Assembly (NCBI GenBank): GCA_944324075.1
Contig: CALUUZ010000002.1
Coordinates: forward strand, 62,001-126,000
Length of the DNA stretch: 64,000 nt
Reading direction: 5' to 3'
Source of the DNA: Candidatus Mailhella excrementigallinarum
GTDB taxonomy: Bacteria; Desulfobacterota; Desulfovibrionia; Desulfovibrionales; Desulfovibrionaceae
Below the pieces are notes generated by a model. That model made no database searches, was not told where the DNA came from, and saw only the letters and a list, made by a program, of their open reading frames with translations. This document shows, in pieces, positions 45,033-53,564 of the stretch. The first letter of the stretch is position 1. Every line of letters begins with the position of its first letter. Made by a program: the position numbers and the translations under genes.

Positions 45033-47132
45033 ATGGCAGTCAACACTCTTCTCGGTATCGGCAACAGCGCTCTTTTCGCCAATCAGACGGCCCTCAGCGT
45101 CACGGGCAACAATGTCGCCAACGTGGACACCGAGGGGTACAGCAGGCAGAGCGTCCGTTTTGATGATCTGCGTCCGCAGGACGCCCGTCCCGGGCAGATC
45201 GGCCAGGGAGTGTATGCCGCCGAGGTCTACCGCAATTTCAACCGCTTTGTGGAAAACTCCTTCCTCAACCGCTTTACCCAGCAGCAGCGCTGGTCCGAGC
45301 AGTCCACCATTCTCCAGAGCGTGCAGAGCATTTTCAACGAAGCCAATACAGACGGCATCAGCGCTCAGCTCGCCACATTTTTCGCGTCATGGAGCAAGCT
45401 GGCCAGCAAGCCGGAAGATGAGGCCACCCGCCAGAATCTGCTGACCCAGGCCGACAATCTCGCCAAACTCCTGCGGAACGCGAACGACACGCTGGCCAAC
45501 GTTCAGAGCGAGATGGACGACTACATCAACCAGAGCGTCACACAGATTAACACCTATCTGGAAAATCTGCGCAAGATCAACAAGCAGATTGCCTCTTCCT
45601 ATGTGGAAGGAGTAAATACGCCCAACAGCCTGTATGACGAGCGCGACAAGCTGGTGCGCAAGATTTCGGAACTGATCGACGTGCGCGTGGTGGACAACGG
45701 TCCGCGCGATTTTCAACTGTTCACGGCGTCGGGGCAGCCCCTGCTGCAGGGAGATGCCGTGTATTCGCTTCAGGTTGCGGCTCCCTACTATGAAAAGCAG
45801 TGCCAGAACTTCGACGGGGAGCTGACCTTTTCCGGTTCCGACTCCCATGAGTACACGCTGGAGATGCTGGAAGGGAACAGGTTCCGCGTTTCGCTGGACG
45901 GCGGCAAGAGCTGGCTGCGCGATGAAAACGGCCAGATTGCCACCTTTGATGTGCCGCCCGCCGGCGAGACCGTCAAGGTCAAGAATCTGGAGATTTCCTT
46001 CGCCAATGCCGACGGTTCCAGCGCGACGCTCATGCCCGGCGACACGTTTACCATCGTTCCCAAAAGCAATATCCAGTGGTGTTCGCCCACCCGTGAACCG
46101 CTGAACATCACGCCTCAGAGTTTTGACAGCGGGGAAGACAACCCCGACCGGATCTGCGGGGGCAAGCTGGCCGCCTATTTCAGCGTGCGCGACTACCATG
46201 TGGGGCGCTACCAGGACAAGCTGGACGCTCTGGCCAACACGCTGATCTGGGAAGTCAACGCCCTGCATTCGCAGGGTTCGGGCCTTGAGGCTCTGACCAA
46301 CATGCAGGGGACCTACGGCGTGGAAGACCCTTCCAAGCCCCTGGGGGATCCCTTTTCTTCCCTGACATACAAGGACAAGCTCACGAGCGGCAGCCTGAGC
46401 GTGTACTTCTACAAGGCGGATACCGGGGAAAGCATTCCTGTCAACAATGTTCTGAATTTCAGTGACCCCTATGATCCGGACAATCAGGTCAATTTCGATC
46501 CCGCGAAGCATTCGCTGGAAGATGTGGCCCGCGCCATCAACCAGAGTTTTCCGGATCCGGACAATCCGGGCCGTAACCTGCTTACCGCCACCATCCAGGG
46601 CGGCAAGCTGCACATTGAGGCCGCGGACGGCGTGAATTTCAAGATGGGGTCGGACTCCACCGGCCTGATGGCTGCCCTGGGGCTGAATACCTTCTTCCAG
46701 GGGTCCGAGGCGGGCGACATCAGCCTCAACCCCCTGCTGCTCAAGAATCCGCAGTACGTCAACGCGCACAGCGTGGACGGCATGAGCGAGGGCAACGAAG
46801 GCGACGGCATCATCGCCGCGCGCATCGCCCAGCTTTCCACCAAGGAACTGACCATCTCCACCATGTGGGAGAACAGCACCGGCTCCATGACCAGCTATTA
46901 TGCCTCTCTGGTGGGACTGGTGGGTTCCGAGACGCAAACAGCCATGTTCAACGAATCCTACAATACTTCGCTGGCGGAAGATCTTGACACGCAGTCCGCG
47001 TCCATTTCCGGCGTGAACCTGGACGAGGAAATGACCAATCTCATCAAATTCCAGCATTCGTACACTGCCGCCGCCAAGCTGATCACCACCGCCGATCAGA
47101 TGCTGGAAACCATACTCGGCCTCAAGCAGTAA
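45033..47132 (+). CDS. flgK: Flagellar hook-associated protein 1 (FlgK)
   Basis: 699 residues, longer than the ~550 of E. coli. The N-terminus has the axial-protein signature (LGIGNSALFANQTALSVTG, NNVANVDTEGYSRQ) and the C-terminus the matching helix (SGVNLDEEMTNLIKFQHSY, TAAAKLITTADQMLETILGL). The middle carries extra beta-rich D2/D3-like sequence, including YTLEMLEGNRFRVSLDGG. FlgK joins hook and filament and is exported by the flagellar type III system. GAGG precedes the ATG at 45033. flgL follows after 21 bases. The huge antisense open frame across this gene is a shadow. Confidence 0.96.
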   Translation: MAVNTLLGIGNSALFANQTALSVTGNNVANVDTEGYSRQSVRFDDLRPQDARPGQIGQGVYAAEVYRNFNRFVENSFLNRFTQQQRWSEQSTILQSVQSIFNEANTDGISAQLATFFASWSKLASKPEDEATRQNLLTQADNLAKLLRNANDTLANVQSEMDDYINQSVTQINTYLENLRKINKQIASSYVEGVNTPNSLYDERDKLVRKISELIDVRVVDNGPRDFQLFTASGQPLLQGDAVYSLQVAAPYYEKQCQNFDGELTFSGSDSHEYTLEMLEGNRFRVSLDGGKSWLRDENGQIATFDVPPAGETVKVKNLEISFANADGSSATLMPGDTFTIVPKSNIQWCSPTREPLNITPQSFDSGEDNPDRICGGKLAAYFSVRDYHVGRYQDKLDALANTLIWEVNALHSQGSGLEALTNMQGTYGVEDPSKPLGDPFSSLTYKDKLTSGSLSVYFYKADTGESIPVNNVLNFSDPYDPDNQVNFDPAKHSLEDVARAINQSFPDPDNPGRNLLTATIQGGKLHIEAADGVNFKMGSDSTGLMAALGLNTFFQGSEAGDISLNPLLLKNPQYVNAHSVDGMSEGNEGDGIIAARIAQLSTKELTISTMWENSTGSMTSYYASLVGLVGSETQTAMFNESYNTSLAEDLDTQSASISGVNLDEEMTNLIKFQHSYTAAAKLITTADQMLETILGLKQ

Positions 47133-47153
47133 ACAGGCAACAAGGAGACCGCC

Positions 47154-48713
47154 ATGCGCGTAGCCCAACGCTCCATGTACAACAGTTTTGTGAGCAACAT
47201 GAATCGCACGCTTGCCAATTACATGGAAAGCAATATTCAGAGTTCCTCGCAGAAAAAGGTAAACCGTCCCTCGGATGATCCGGTGGGCATGGTCCGCGTA
47301 CTCAACTATCGTTCCGCCATCGCGCGCAATGAGCAGTACGAGAGCAACACCAATGACGCGGCGGCCTGGCTGCGCAGCACGGACAGCGCCCTGACCCAGG
47401 CGCAGGTGATTCTTTCCTCCCTGCAGGAAAAGGCCGAGGAACTCGCCACGGGCACGCTGACCAGCGAGAACCGCAAGCAGGCCAGTCATGAAATCCGTCA
47501 GCTTTTCGAGCAGCTGGTGAATATCGCCAATACCCAGTACGGGGACGAGCATCTGTTTGCCGGGCACAAGACCGGAACCACGCCGTATCAGATCGGACTG
47601 GCGGTCACGGCTACCAATGCGACGATAGATCCGGCTGATCCCAACAAGGACAAGGCTCCTGTCTGGGAGGTTTCCGGCTCTTCCGATACCACGGTCATGG
47701 TGCGCTTTCCCACCGGCGGCGAACTGGGCACGGATGAAGTGGAATACGAGTATTCCACGGATGGCGGGGAAACCTGGGTGACCAAAACTCTCCCCGCCGG
47801 GGGTACGGAGCTGGATCTTGACGGCGTGACTGTCAAGGTTCCGCAGGAACCGCGGGTGACGGTGGAAGCCTATGATCCGGACAAACCCACGGCCCGCGAC
47901 AACGGCTCCATGCTCTTTATCCGGGAGGCGGCCTATTACAACGGCGATGACAACGACCCCGAACCCAAGGTGGACAGTTACGGCTCCAGTGTGATCACCA
48001 GCACTTCGGCCAAGGGAAATTTTGACAAGGATGTGCGCATCCGGCTGGATGAGGACGCCTTTGCCAATACCGACGGAACGGTGAAGTATTCCTACAGCAC
48101 GGACAACGGGATCACCTGGCAGACGGCCACGGCCACCACCCATGCGGGCGACGGCAAGATCCGTCTTAATGTGCCGGGCGGTTATCTGGATGTCACTCCC
48201 GGGGCGGCCGGCACGCTGGCGGCCGGGCAGCAGTTCGTGGTGCGCCCGCAGCGCGCGAATCAGGGGCTGGAAATAGCAGAAGGTGAATTCCTCACCGTGA
48301 CCAATGCGGGCAAGGATATCTTCGGCGGCCTGTATACGCCTCCGGACGGCCGCGGCCCCGTCGCCGCCATGGACGGCAGCGCCAAAAATATTTTCGAGAC
48401 GGTTTCCGAGTTCCTGGTATGGGCGGAAACGGGTGTTCAGGCCGGCAGTCAGGAGGCTCTGGCCAATCTCAAGACAGCTTCCGAAGGATTGCTGACCAGC
48501 CTTGCCGCCGTGGGCGGCAAGGAACAGCGGGCCGAGCTGAACCTCAATATTCTCGAGGGAAGCCGGTTCGATATGGAAGACCGCATGAGCACCATTGAGG
48601 ATGTGGATCTGACGGAGCTTGTGACCAAACTCGCCCAGCAGCAGATGGCCTATCAGTCCGTTCTCCAGTCTTCTTCCATGATCATGCAGCTTAATCTCAT
48701 GAGCTTCCTGTAG
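47154..48713 (+). CDS. flgL: Flagellar hook-associated protein 3 (FlgL)
   Basis: 519 residues against ~317 in E. coli. The N-terminal coiled-coil (VAQRSMYNSFVSNMNRTLAN, VNRPSDDPVGMVRVLNYR) and C-terminal helix (LTELVTKLAQQQMAYQSVLQ) are flagellin-type. The enlarged middle contains two similar beta modules, YSTDGGETW (~residue 200) and YSTDNGITW (~315), which would be exposed on the filament base. It joins the filament to FlgK. AAGGAG precedes the ATG. It is the last gene of the operon; two hairpin terminators follow, and no csrA, fliW or flagellin gene lies next to it. Confidence 0.95.
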   Translation: MRVAQRSMYNSFVSNMNRTLANYMESNIQSSSQKKVNRPSDDPVGMVRVLNYRSAIARNEQYESNTNDAAAWLRSTDSALTQAQVILSSLQEKAEELATGTLTSENRKQASHEIRQLFEQLVNIANTQYGDEHLFAGHKTGTTPYQIGLAVTATNATIDPADPNKDKAPVWEVSGSSDTTVMVRFPTGGELGTDEVEYEYSTDGGETWVTKTLPAGGTELDLDGVTVKVPQEPRVTVEAYDPDKPTARDNGSMLFIREAAYYNGDDNDPEPKVDSYGSSVITSTSAKGNFDKDVRIRLDEDAFANTDGTVKYSYSTDNGITWQTATATTHAGDGKIRLNVPGGYLDVTPGAAGTLAAGQQFVVRPQRANQGLEIAEGEFLTVTNAGKDIFGGLYTPPDGRGPVAAMDGSAKNIFETVSEFLVWAETGVQAGSQEALANLKTASEGLLTSLAAVGGKEQRAELNLNILEGSRFDMEDRMSTIEDVDLTELVTKLAQQQMAYQSVLQSSSMIMQLNLMSFL

Positions 48714-48715
48714 AG

Positions 48716-48942
48716 CATTTCGCTCATGAAATGAGCTGCGGAACCGGGCAGGGGGGAGACTCATCTCCTCTCTCCTTATCCGCAAAAAGCGCGCTGACGG
48801 CCAGAGCGCCGCGCCGCCCCTCTTCTCCGGCACCGCCGCAATTGACTTGCGGCGGCAAGCTCCGGTGGAGGCGTGAAATCTGCGGGCCGGAACACAGAAG
48901 CCGGCCGGCAGATATTTTCAAATGCAAAACGCTCCAAGACCG
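48716..48942 (+). repeat. Element I, copy D
   Basis: The longest copy: the AGCATTTCGCTCATGAAATG hairpin, a CCTTATCCGCAAAAAGCGC block, GCTGACGGCCAGAGC, the hairpin CCGCCGCAA / TTGCGGCGG (48833-48855), GGAGGCGTGAAATCTGCGGG, CCGGAACACAG and CGGCAGATATTTTCA. It occupies the first half of the 426-base gap after flgL; two terminator-like hairpins fill the rest, with no gene. Confidence 0.8.
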
Positions 48943-48960
48943 CATACTGGAAAAAGCGTG

Positions 48961-48995
48961 CCCCCCCGGAGAGCGAAAGATCTTCTCCGGGGGGG
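48961..48995 (+). terminator. Hairpin terminator downstream of flgL
   Basis: CCCCCCCGGAGA (48961-48972) pairs perfectly with TCTCCGGGGGGG (48984-48995) around an 11-base loop; CGGTTTGATT follows. The T run is short, so efficiency is uncertain. Confidence 0.6.
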
Positions 48996-49080
48996 CGGTT
49001 TGATTCGGGCGCGGAGTCCTTGTGCGGCTCGCGCAAAGGCTCAAGCGAGCCGGTCGACGAGAAAATGCTTCGGCAATCCA

Positions 49081-49123
49081 TGAGAAAGCCCCCGGAACAA
49101 TAACTGTTCCGGGGGCTTTCTCA
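49081..49123. terminator. Perfect bidirectional terminator between flgL and hndD
   Basis: A 19-bp perfect stem (49081-49099 with 49105-49123) and a 5-base loop ATAAC. The GC core CCCCCGGAACA is flanked by AAA/TTT, giving a T-rich tail on both strands. It lies 17 bases past the hndD stop on the minus strand and serves convergent operons. Confidence 0.8.
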
Positions 49124-49139
49124 TGGGGTTACATCAGTG

Positions 49140-50870
49140 TCAGCCGCGAATCTGTTCGCGGTAGTGGGTGTGCAGGAGCTGATGGGCCTTGTGGCCGTTG
49201 GGCTCGCCGAGGAATTCCCTGTACAGGGCCTGAACCTCGGGGTTTTCGTGGCTCTTGCGGATGGGCAGGTTGCGGTCGTCGGTGTAGAGCGCTTCCTGAC
49301 GCTTGACGGGCGTGTCCATTTCCAGACTGATGGGCTGGCCGCCGCCGTTGATGCAGCCGCCGGGGCAGGCCATGATTTCAATGAAGTGCCAGCCATGCGG
49401 ATTTCCGGCCTTGATGGCTTCGCAAACCTTGCGGGCGTTTGCCAGATTGTGGGCCACCGCCACCTTGACCCTGGTCTTGCCGATGGTCAGCGTGGCTTCC
49501 TTGATGCCTTCCATGCCGCGCACCGGCGCAAGTTCCAGCGGATCAAGCCCCTTGCCGGTCAGCAGTTCGTACGCGGTGCGTACGGCCGCTTCCATCACGC
49601 CGCCGGTTGTGCCGAAGATGGTGCCCGCGCCCGAACCGACGCCCATGAGCGGATCGAACTGTTCATCGGGCAGAGCCTGGAAGTTCAGACCCGCCTCGCG
49701 GATCATCTGGCCCAGTTCCACCGTGGTCAGCACCACATCCACATCGCGGAAGCCGCTGGCCGAGAGTTCGGGGCGCTGGGCCTCGAACTTCTTGGCCGTG
49801 CACGGCATGATGGATACGGACACGATTTTGGCCGGGTCAATATTCATCTTCTGCGCGTAGTAGGTTTTCAGCATGGTGCCGAACATGGCCTGCGGACTTT
49901 TGGCCGTGGAGAAATGCGGAATGAGTTCGGGATAGAACATTTCCATGTAGTTTACCCAGCCGGGCGAGCAGCTGGTGATCATGGGCATGACGCCGCCGTC
50001 CTTGAGGCGGTGGATGAACTCGGTTCCTTCCTCCATGATGGTGAGGTCGGCCGACCAGTTGGTATCGAACACCTTGTCAAAGCCGAGCTGACGCAGGGCC
50101 GCGACCATCTTGCCGGTGACGATATCGCCCGGCTTGCCGCCCAGGGCTTCGGAAAGCCCCACGCGGACGGAAGGCGCGGTCTGAACCATGACGATCTTTT
50201 CCGGATCGCGCAGAGCCGCCCATACCTTGTCGGTATCGTTGTGGATGGTGATGGCCCCGGTAGGGCAGACCTTGGCGCACTGACCGCAGTAGGTGCAGGT
50301 AGCCTTGTCCAGCGGCAGGTCGAAGGCGGGGGAAACGCGGGAATTGATGCCGCGCCATGTGAAGCCGTACACGCCGATGCCCTGCACTTCCGAACACATG
50401 CGCACGCAGCGTCCGCACAGAATGCACTTGGCCGGATCGCGCGTGATGGAAGGGTTCCCCTCGTCCTTTTTCATGGGCGGGCGGTTGTAGTTGTAGGGAA
50501 TCTTGCGGATACCCATGTCCGAGGCGATCTTCTGGAGTTCACAGTTGCCGGAACGCGCGCAGGAGAGACAGTCGCGCGGGTGGTTGGCAAGCAGAAGCTC
50601 CACGATGTTCTTGCGCACGGCAAGAACTTCGGGCGTGTGGGTGGAAACCTCCATGCCTTCGGCCACCTTGGTTACGCAGGAGGCAGAAAGATTGCGCGCG
50701 CCCTTGACCTTGACCACGCATACCCGGCAGGAGCCTTCGGGACGCAGGGCGGGATGGTGGCAGAGATTGGGGATATTGATGCCTACCTGATGCGCGGCTT
50801 CCCAGATGGAATAACCGGCGGGCACGGTGAGAGTCTGGCCATCTATGGTAAGAGTAACGGTTTTACTCAT
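49140..50870 (-). CDS. hndD: NAD(P)-linked [FeFe] hydrogenase catalytic subunit HndD
   Basis: 576 residues. N-terminal 2Fe-2S ferredoxin domain (Cys37, 48, 51, 65), the His-Cys3 cluster (His97, Cys101, 104, 110), two 4Fe-4S motifs (CILCGRC from 149 and CTYCGQC from 192), then the H-cluster domain with L1 TSCSPGW (299-305), L2 MPCTAKK (355-361) and L3 MACPGGCINGGGQP. This is the catalytic subunit of the cytosolic heteromeric hydrogenase described in Desulfovibrio fructosovorans, thought to couple H2 to NAD(P) and ferredoxin. L1 has Ser where the textbook motif has a second Cys. AAGGAG precedes the ATG; it follows hndC by 21 bases. Confidence 0.93.
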   Translation of the reverse strand: MSKTVTLTIDGQTLTVPAGYSIWEAAHQVGINIPNLCHHPALRPEGSCRVCVVKVKGARNLSASCVTKVAEGMEVSTHTPEVLAVRKNIVELLLANHPRDCLSCARSGNCELQKIASDMGIRKIPYNYNRPPMKKDEGNPSITRDPAKCILCGRCVRMCSEVQGIGVYGFTWRGINSRVSPAFDLPLDKATCTYCGQCAKVCPTGAITIHNDTDKVWAALRDPEKIVMVQTAPSVRVGLSEALGGKPGDIVTGKMVAALRQLGFDKVFDTNWSADLTIMEEGTEFIHRLKDGGVMPMITSCSPGWVNYMEMFYPELIPHFSTAKSPQAMFGTMLKTYYAQKMNIDPAKIVSVSIMPCTAKKFEAQRPELSASGFRDVDVVLTTVELGQMIREAGLNFQALPDEQFDPLMGVGSGAGTIFGTTGGVMEAAVRTAYELLTGKGLDPLELAPVRGMEGIKEATLTIGKTRVKVAVAHNLANARKVCEAIKAGNPHGWHFIEIMACPGGCINGGGQPISLEMDTPVKRQEALYTDDRNLPIRKSHENPEVQALYREFLGEPNGHKAHQLLHTHYREQIRG

Positions 50871-50891
50871 GTTCGTATTCTCCTTGACCGG

Positions 50892-52778
50892 CTATCGGCG
50901 GGTAACGGCCTGCACCTTGCATTTGGTGATGCAGGTGCCGCACTTGATGCACTTTTTGGTGTCAATCACATGGGGCTGGCGCTTTTCGCCGCTGATGGCG
51001 TTCACCGGGCAGGCCCGGGCGCACATGCCGCAGCCGATGCACTTTTCCGGATCAATCCAGTATTCCATGAGGTTGGTGCAGGCCTTGGCCGGACACTTCT
51101 TGTCATGAATATGCGCTTCATACTCGTGCCGGAAGAAGCGCAGGGTGGAGAGCACGGGGTTGGGCGCGGTCTGGCCGAGTGCGCACAGGGCGGATTGCTG
51201 CATGGTGTGCGCCAGACGTTCAAGCTCCTCAATGTCGCCTTCCTTGCCGCGTCCGTCGCAGATGCGTTCCAGAATTTCCAGCATGCGCTTGCTGCCTTCA
51301 CGGCAGGGTGTGCATTTGCCGCAGCTCTCCGCCTGGGTGAAGGTCAGGAAGAAGCGGGCCAGATCCACCATGCAGGTGTCTTCGTCCACCACTACCAGAC
51401 CGCCGGACCCCATCATGGCCCCCGCCGCGGTAAGGGAGTCGTAGTCCACCGGGCTGTCCAGAAGGGATTCCGGCAGGCACGCGCCGGAGGGACCGCCGAT
51501 CTGCACGGCCTTGAATTTCTTTCCGCCCTTGATGCCGGCGCCGATGTCAAAGATGATCTGGCGCATGGAAGTGCCCATGGGCACTTCAACCAGACCGGTA
51601 TTGGTGACCTTGCCGGTCAGGGCGAAGACCTTGGTGCCGGGTGACTTTTCCGTTCCCAGCGAGGTATAGGCCGCCGCGCCGTCGGTAATGATGCGGGCCA
51701 CGTTGGCGAAGGTTTCCACATTGTTGAGCACGGTGGGCTTGCCCCACACGCCGGACTGCGCCGGGAAGGGCGGACGCGGACGCGGCATGCCGCGCTTGCC
51801 CTCAATGGACTGGAGAAGGGCGGTTTCCTCTCCGCACACGAACGCGCCCGCGCCTTCCTTGATTTTCAGGTGGAAACAGAAGTCAGTGCCCAGAATATTG
51901 TCGCCCAGCAGTCCCATTTCCTCGGCCTGCCTCATGGCCACCTGAAGGCGGTGGATGGCCAGCGGATATTCCGCGCGCACATACACATAGCCTTCGGTTG
52001 CGCCCACGGCCCACGCGCCGATGAGCATGCCTTCCAGCACGGCATGGGGGTCGCCTTCCAGCACGGAGCGATCCATGAACGCGCCGGGGTCGCCTTCGTC
52101 CGCGTTGCAGCACATGTATTTGGGGCTGCCTTCGGCCATGCGGGTGAACTCCCACTTTCGTCCGGTGGGGAAGCCCGCGCCGCCCCGTCCGCGCAGACCG
52201 GAAGCCTTCACTTCCTCAAGGGTTTTTTCGGGGCCCATTTCCAGGGCTTTGGCCAGCCCTTCATATCCGCCGCTGGCGATATATTCCTCAATGTCTTCGG
52301 GGTCGATGCGTCCGCAGTTGCGCAGCACCAGACGGTTCTGCAGACTGTAGAACGCCATTTCCTTGTAGGTCTTGCGCGGCGTCTTGCCGGTGCGTCCCTG
52401 GAAGAGCAGGCGTTCCACCAGCTTGCCTTCCATGACGGTTTTTGTGACGATTTCCTCGCAGTCCTCGGCCTTTACGCGCACATAGAAATTGCCGCCGGGG
52501 TAGACGATGACCAGGGGGCCGAGTTCGCAGAAGCCGTGACAGCCGGTGGTGACGACTTCGCAGGAATGATCCAGACCGTGCTTTTTGAGCGACTCCTCAA
52601 AGGCCGCCCGCACGGACTTGCTGCCCGACGAGGTGCAGCCCGTGCCTCCGCACACGAGAATCTGGAATTTTTTGTCCGAAGGCTGACGGTCATAACGACG
52701 CAGAACGATTTTATGCTTGGCGCCTTCCCTGACCTTCCGGAGGTCGGCGGCGGAAGCAAGACGAGCGTATTTGGTCAT
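50892..52778 (-). CDS. hndC: Hydrogenase NADH/FMN subunit HndC with fused thioredoxin-like domain
   Basis: 628 residues, a NuoF-type subunit. Residues ~35-130 are a thioredoxin-like 2Fe-2S domain (VCGGTGCTSSGS, TTGCHGFCELGP) equivalent to HndB, which is a separate protein in D. fructosovorans. Then come the FMN/NADH-binding GLRGRGGAGFPTGRKW, the 4Fe-4S motif ESCGKCTPCREG, and a C-terminal 2x4Fe-4S ferredoxin (CIGCGMCARACP, CIKCGTCITKC). It should oxidise or reduce NAD(P) and pass electrons to HndD. The fused form resembles Thermotoga HydB. A GAGAGG ribosome site precedes the ATG. The 162-base gap to hndA holds no gene. Confidence 0.92.
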   Translation of the reverse strand: MTKYARLASAADLRKVREGAKHKIVLRRYDRQPSDKKFQILVCGGTGCTSSGSKSVRAAFEESLKKHGLDHSCEVVTTGCHGFCELGPLVIVYPGGNFYVRVKAEDCEEIVTKTVMEGKLVERLLFQGRTGKTPRKTYKEMAFYSLQNRLVLRNCGRIDPEDIEEYIASGGYEGLAKALEMGPEKTLEEVKASGLRGRGGAGFPTGRKWEFTRMAEGSPKYMCCNADEGDPGAFMDRSVLEGDPHAVLEGMLIGAWAVGATEGYVYVRAEYPLAIHRLQVAMRQAEEMGLLGDNILGTDFCFHLKIKEGAGAFVCGEETALLQSIEGKRGMPRPRPPFPAQSGVWGKPTVLNNVETFANVARIITDGAAAYTSLGTEKSPGTKVFALTGKVTNTGLVEVPMGTSMRQIIFDIGAGIKGGKKFKAVQIGGPSGACLPESLLDSPVDYDSLTAAGAMMGSGGLVVVDEDTCMVDLARFFLTFTQAESCGKCTPCREGSKRMLEILERICDGRGKEGDIEELERLAHTMQQSALCALGQTAPNPVLSTLRFFRHEYEAHIHDKKCPAKACTNLMEYWIDPEKCIGCGMCARACPVNAISGEKRQPHVIDTKKCIKCGTCITKCKVQAVTRR

Positions 52779-52940
52779 GGTAACCTCTCTTGCGACGGGA
52801 ACAGTTTTCTGTTGAAAGTGTTCCTGCGGCCGTAAACGGACGGCCGCCCGCTGCTGGGGTGCCGCGCGACGGCGCGCGCGGACAGCGAAGCAGGCGTGTC
52901 TTTTGAGTTGAGCGTTGAGAAAGGGGGAGGCCGGAGCCCG

Positions 52941-53429
52941 TCAGGACAGATAGCTGTCGAGAATGCCCGGGATGTCAAGCGGATTCAGACGGCCGTGAGT
53001 GTTGTCGTCCACCATCATGACGGGGGCAAGCCCGCAGGCGCCAAGGCAGGCCACGGTTTCCAGCGTGAATTCAAGATCGCGCGTGGTTTCGCCGGGTTTG
53101 ACCTTGAGATGTTCGGAGACGGCTTCAAGAATTTTCGCTCCCCCGCGCACATGGCAGGCGGTTCCCTGACAGACGCGGATAATGTGCTTGCCGCGCGGAT
53201 TCAGATGGAACTGGGCGTAGAAGGTCACCACGCCGAAAACCTCCGCCGTCGTGAGCCTGAGCTCTCTGGCGATGGTTTCCAGCACGGGTTTCGGCAGATA
53301 GCCGTATACGCCCTGGGCCTTTTGCAGCACGGGAATGAGCGCCCCTTTGGGATTGTCTTTGTACTCGCTCAGGATTTCCATGAGCGGCGCAAGATCAAAT
53401 TCGCCCGTGGCGGAGCATTGACACGCCAT
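52941..53429 (-). CDS. hndA: Hydrogenase NuoE-like 2Fe-2S subunit HndA
   Basis: 162 residues, the usual NuoE size. An N-terminal helical bundle (LIPVLQKAQGVYGYLPK) is followed by a thioredoxin-like domain with the four cluster cysteines in VCQGTACHVRG and CLGACGLAP. It accepts or passes electrons between the flavin subunit and the rest of the Hnd complex. It is the first gene of the hnd operon. AGGAGG stands just before the ATG at 53429. A 17-bp palindrome lies 35 bases further upstream. Confidence 0.92.
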   Translation of the reverse strand: MACQCSATGEFDLAPLMEILSEYKDNPKGALIPVLQKAQGVYGYLPKPVLETIARELRLTTAEVFGVVTFYAQFHLNPRGKHIIRVCQGTACHVRGGAKILEAVSEHLKVKPGETTRDLEFTLETVACLGACGLAPVMMVDDNTHGRLNPLDIPGILDSYLS

Positions 53430-53463
53430 ACTTGTATCCTCCTCGATACATGACCATTACCTC

Positions 53464-53480
53464 GACGGGACAGTCCCGTC
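53464..53480. promoter_or_regulatory. 17-bp perfect palindrome upstream of hndA
   Basis: GACGGGAC-A-GTCCCGTC, two 8-base arms around one base, 35-51 bases before the hndA start. The position suits an operator or leader hairpin; the sequence does not match a regulator site I recognise. It could instead belong to the end of the tctC transcript, which stops at 53565. Confidence 0.45.
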
Positions 53481-53564
53481 CGGGCCGCCGCGACGGACGG
53501 AGGCCCTGAAACACGCATTTGCCCGGCAGCGCTGACGGATATGCCGCCGGACAGGCGAAAAGCG

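Noticed and set aside
45387-48833. A 1148-codon open frame on the minus strand across flgK and flgL
   Set aside because: It lies antisense to two unambiguous flagellar genes. Long antisense frames are a by-product of GC-rich third positions, and its sequence is His/Gly/Arg-rich without domain motifs.
49137-51644. An 835-codon plus-strand open frame
   Set aside because: Antisense to hndD and hndC, both with complete cluster motifs; no recognisable domain in the shadow.
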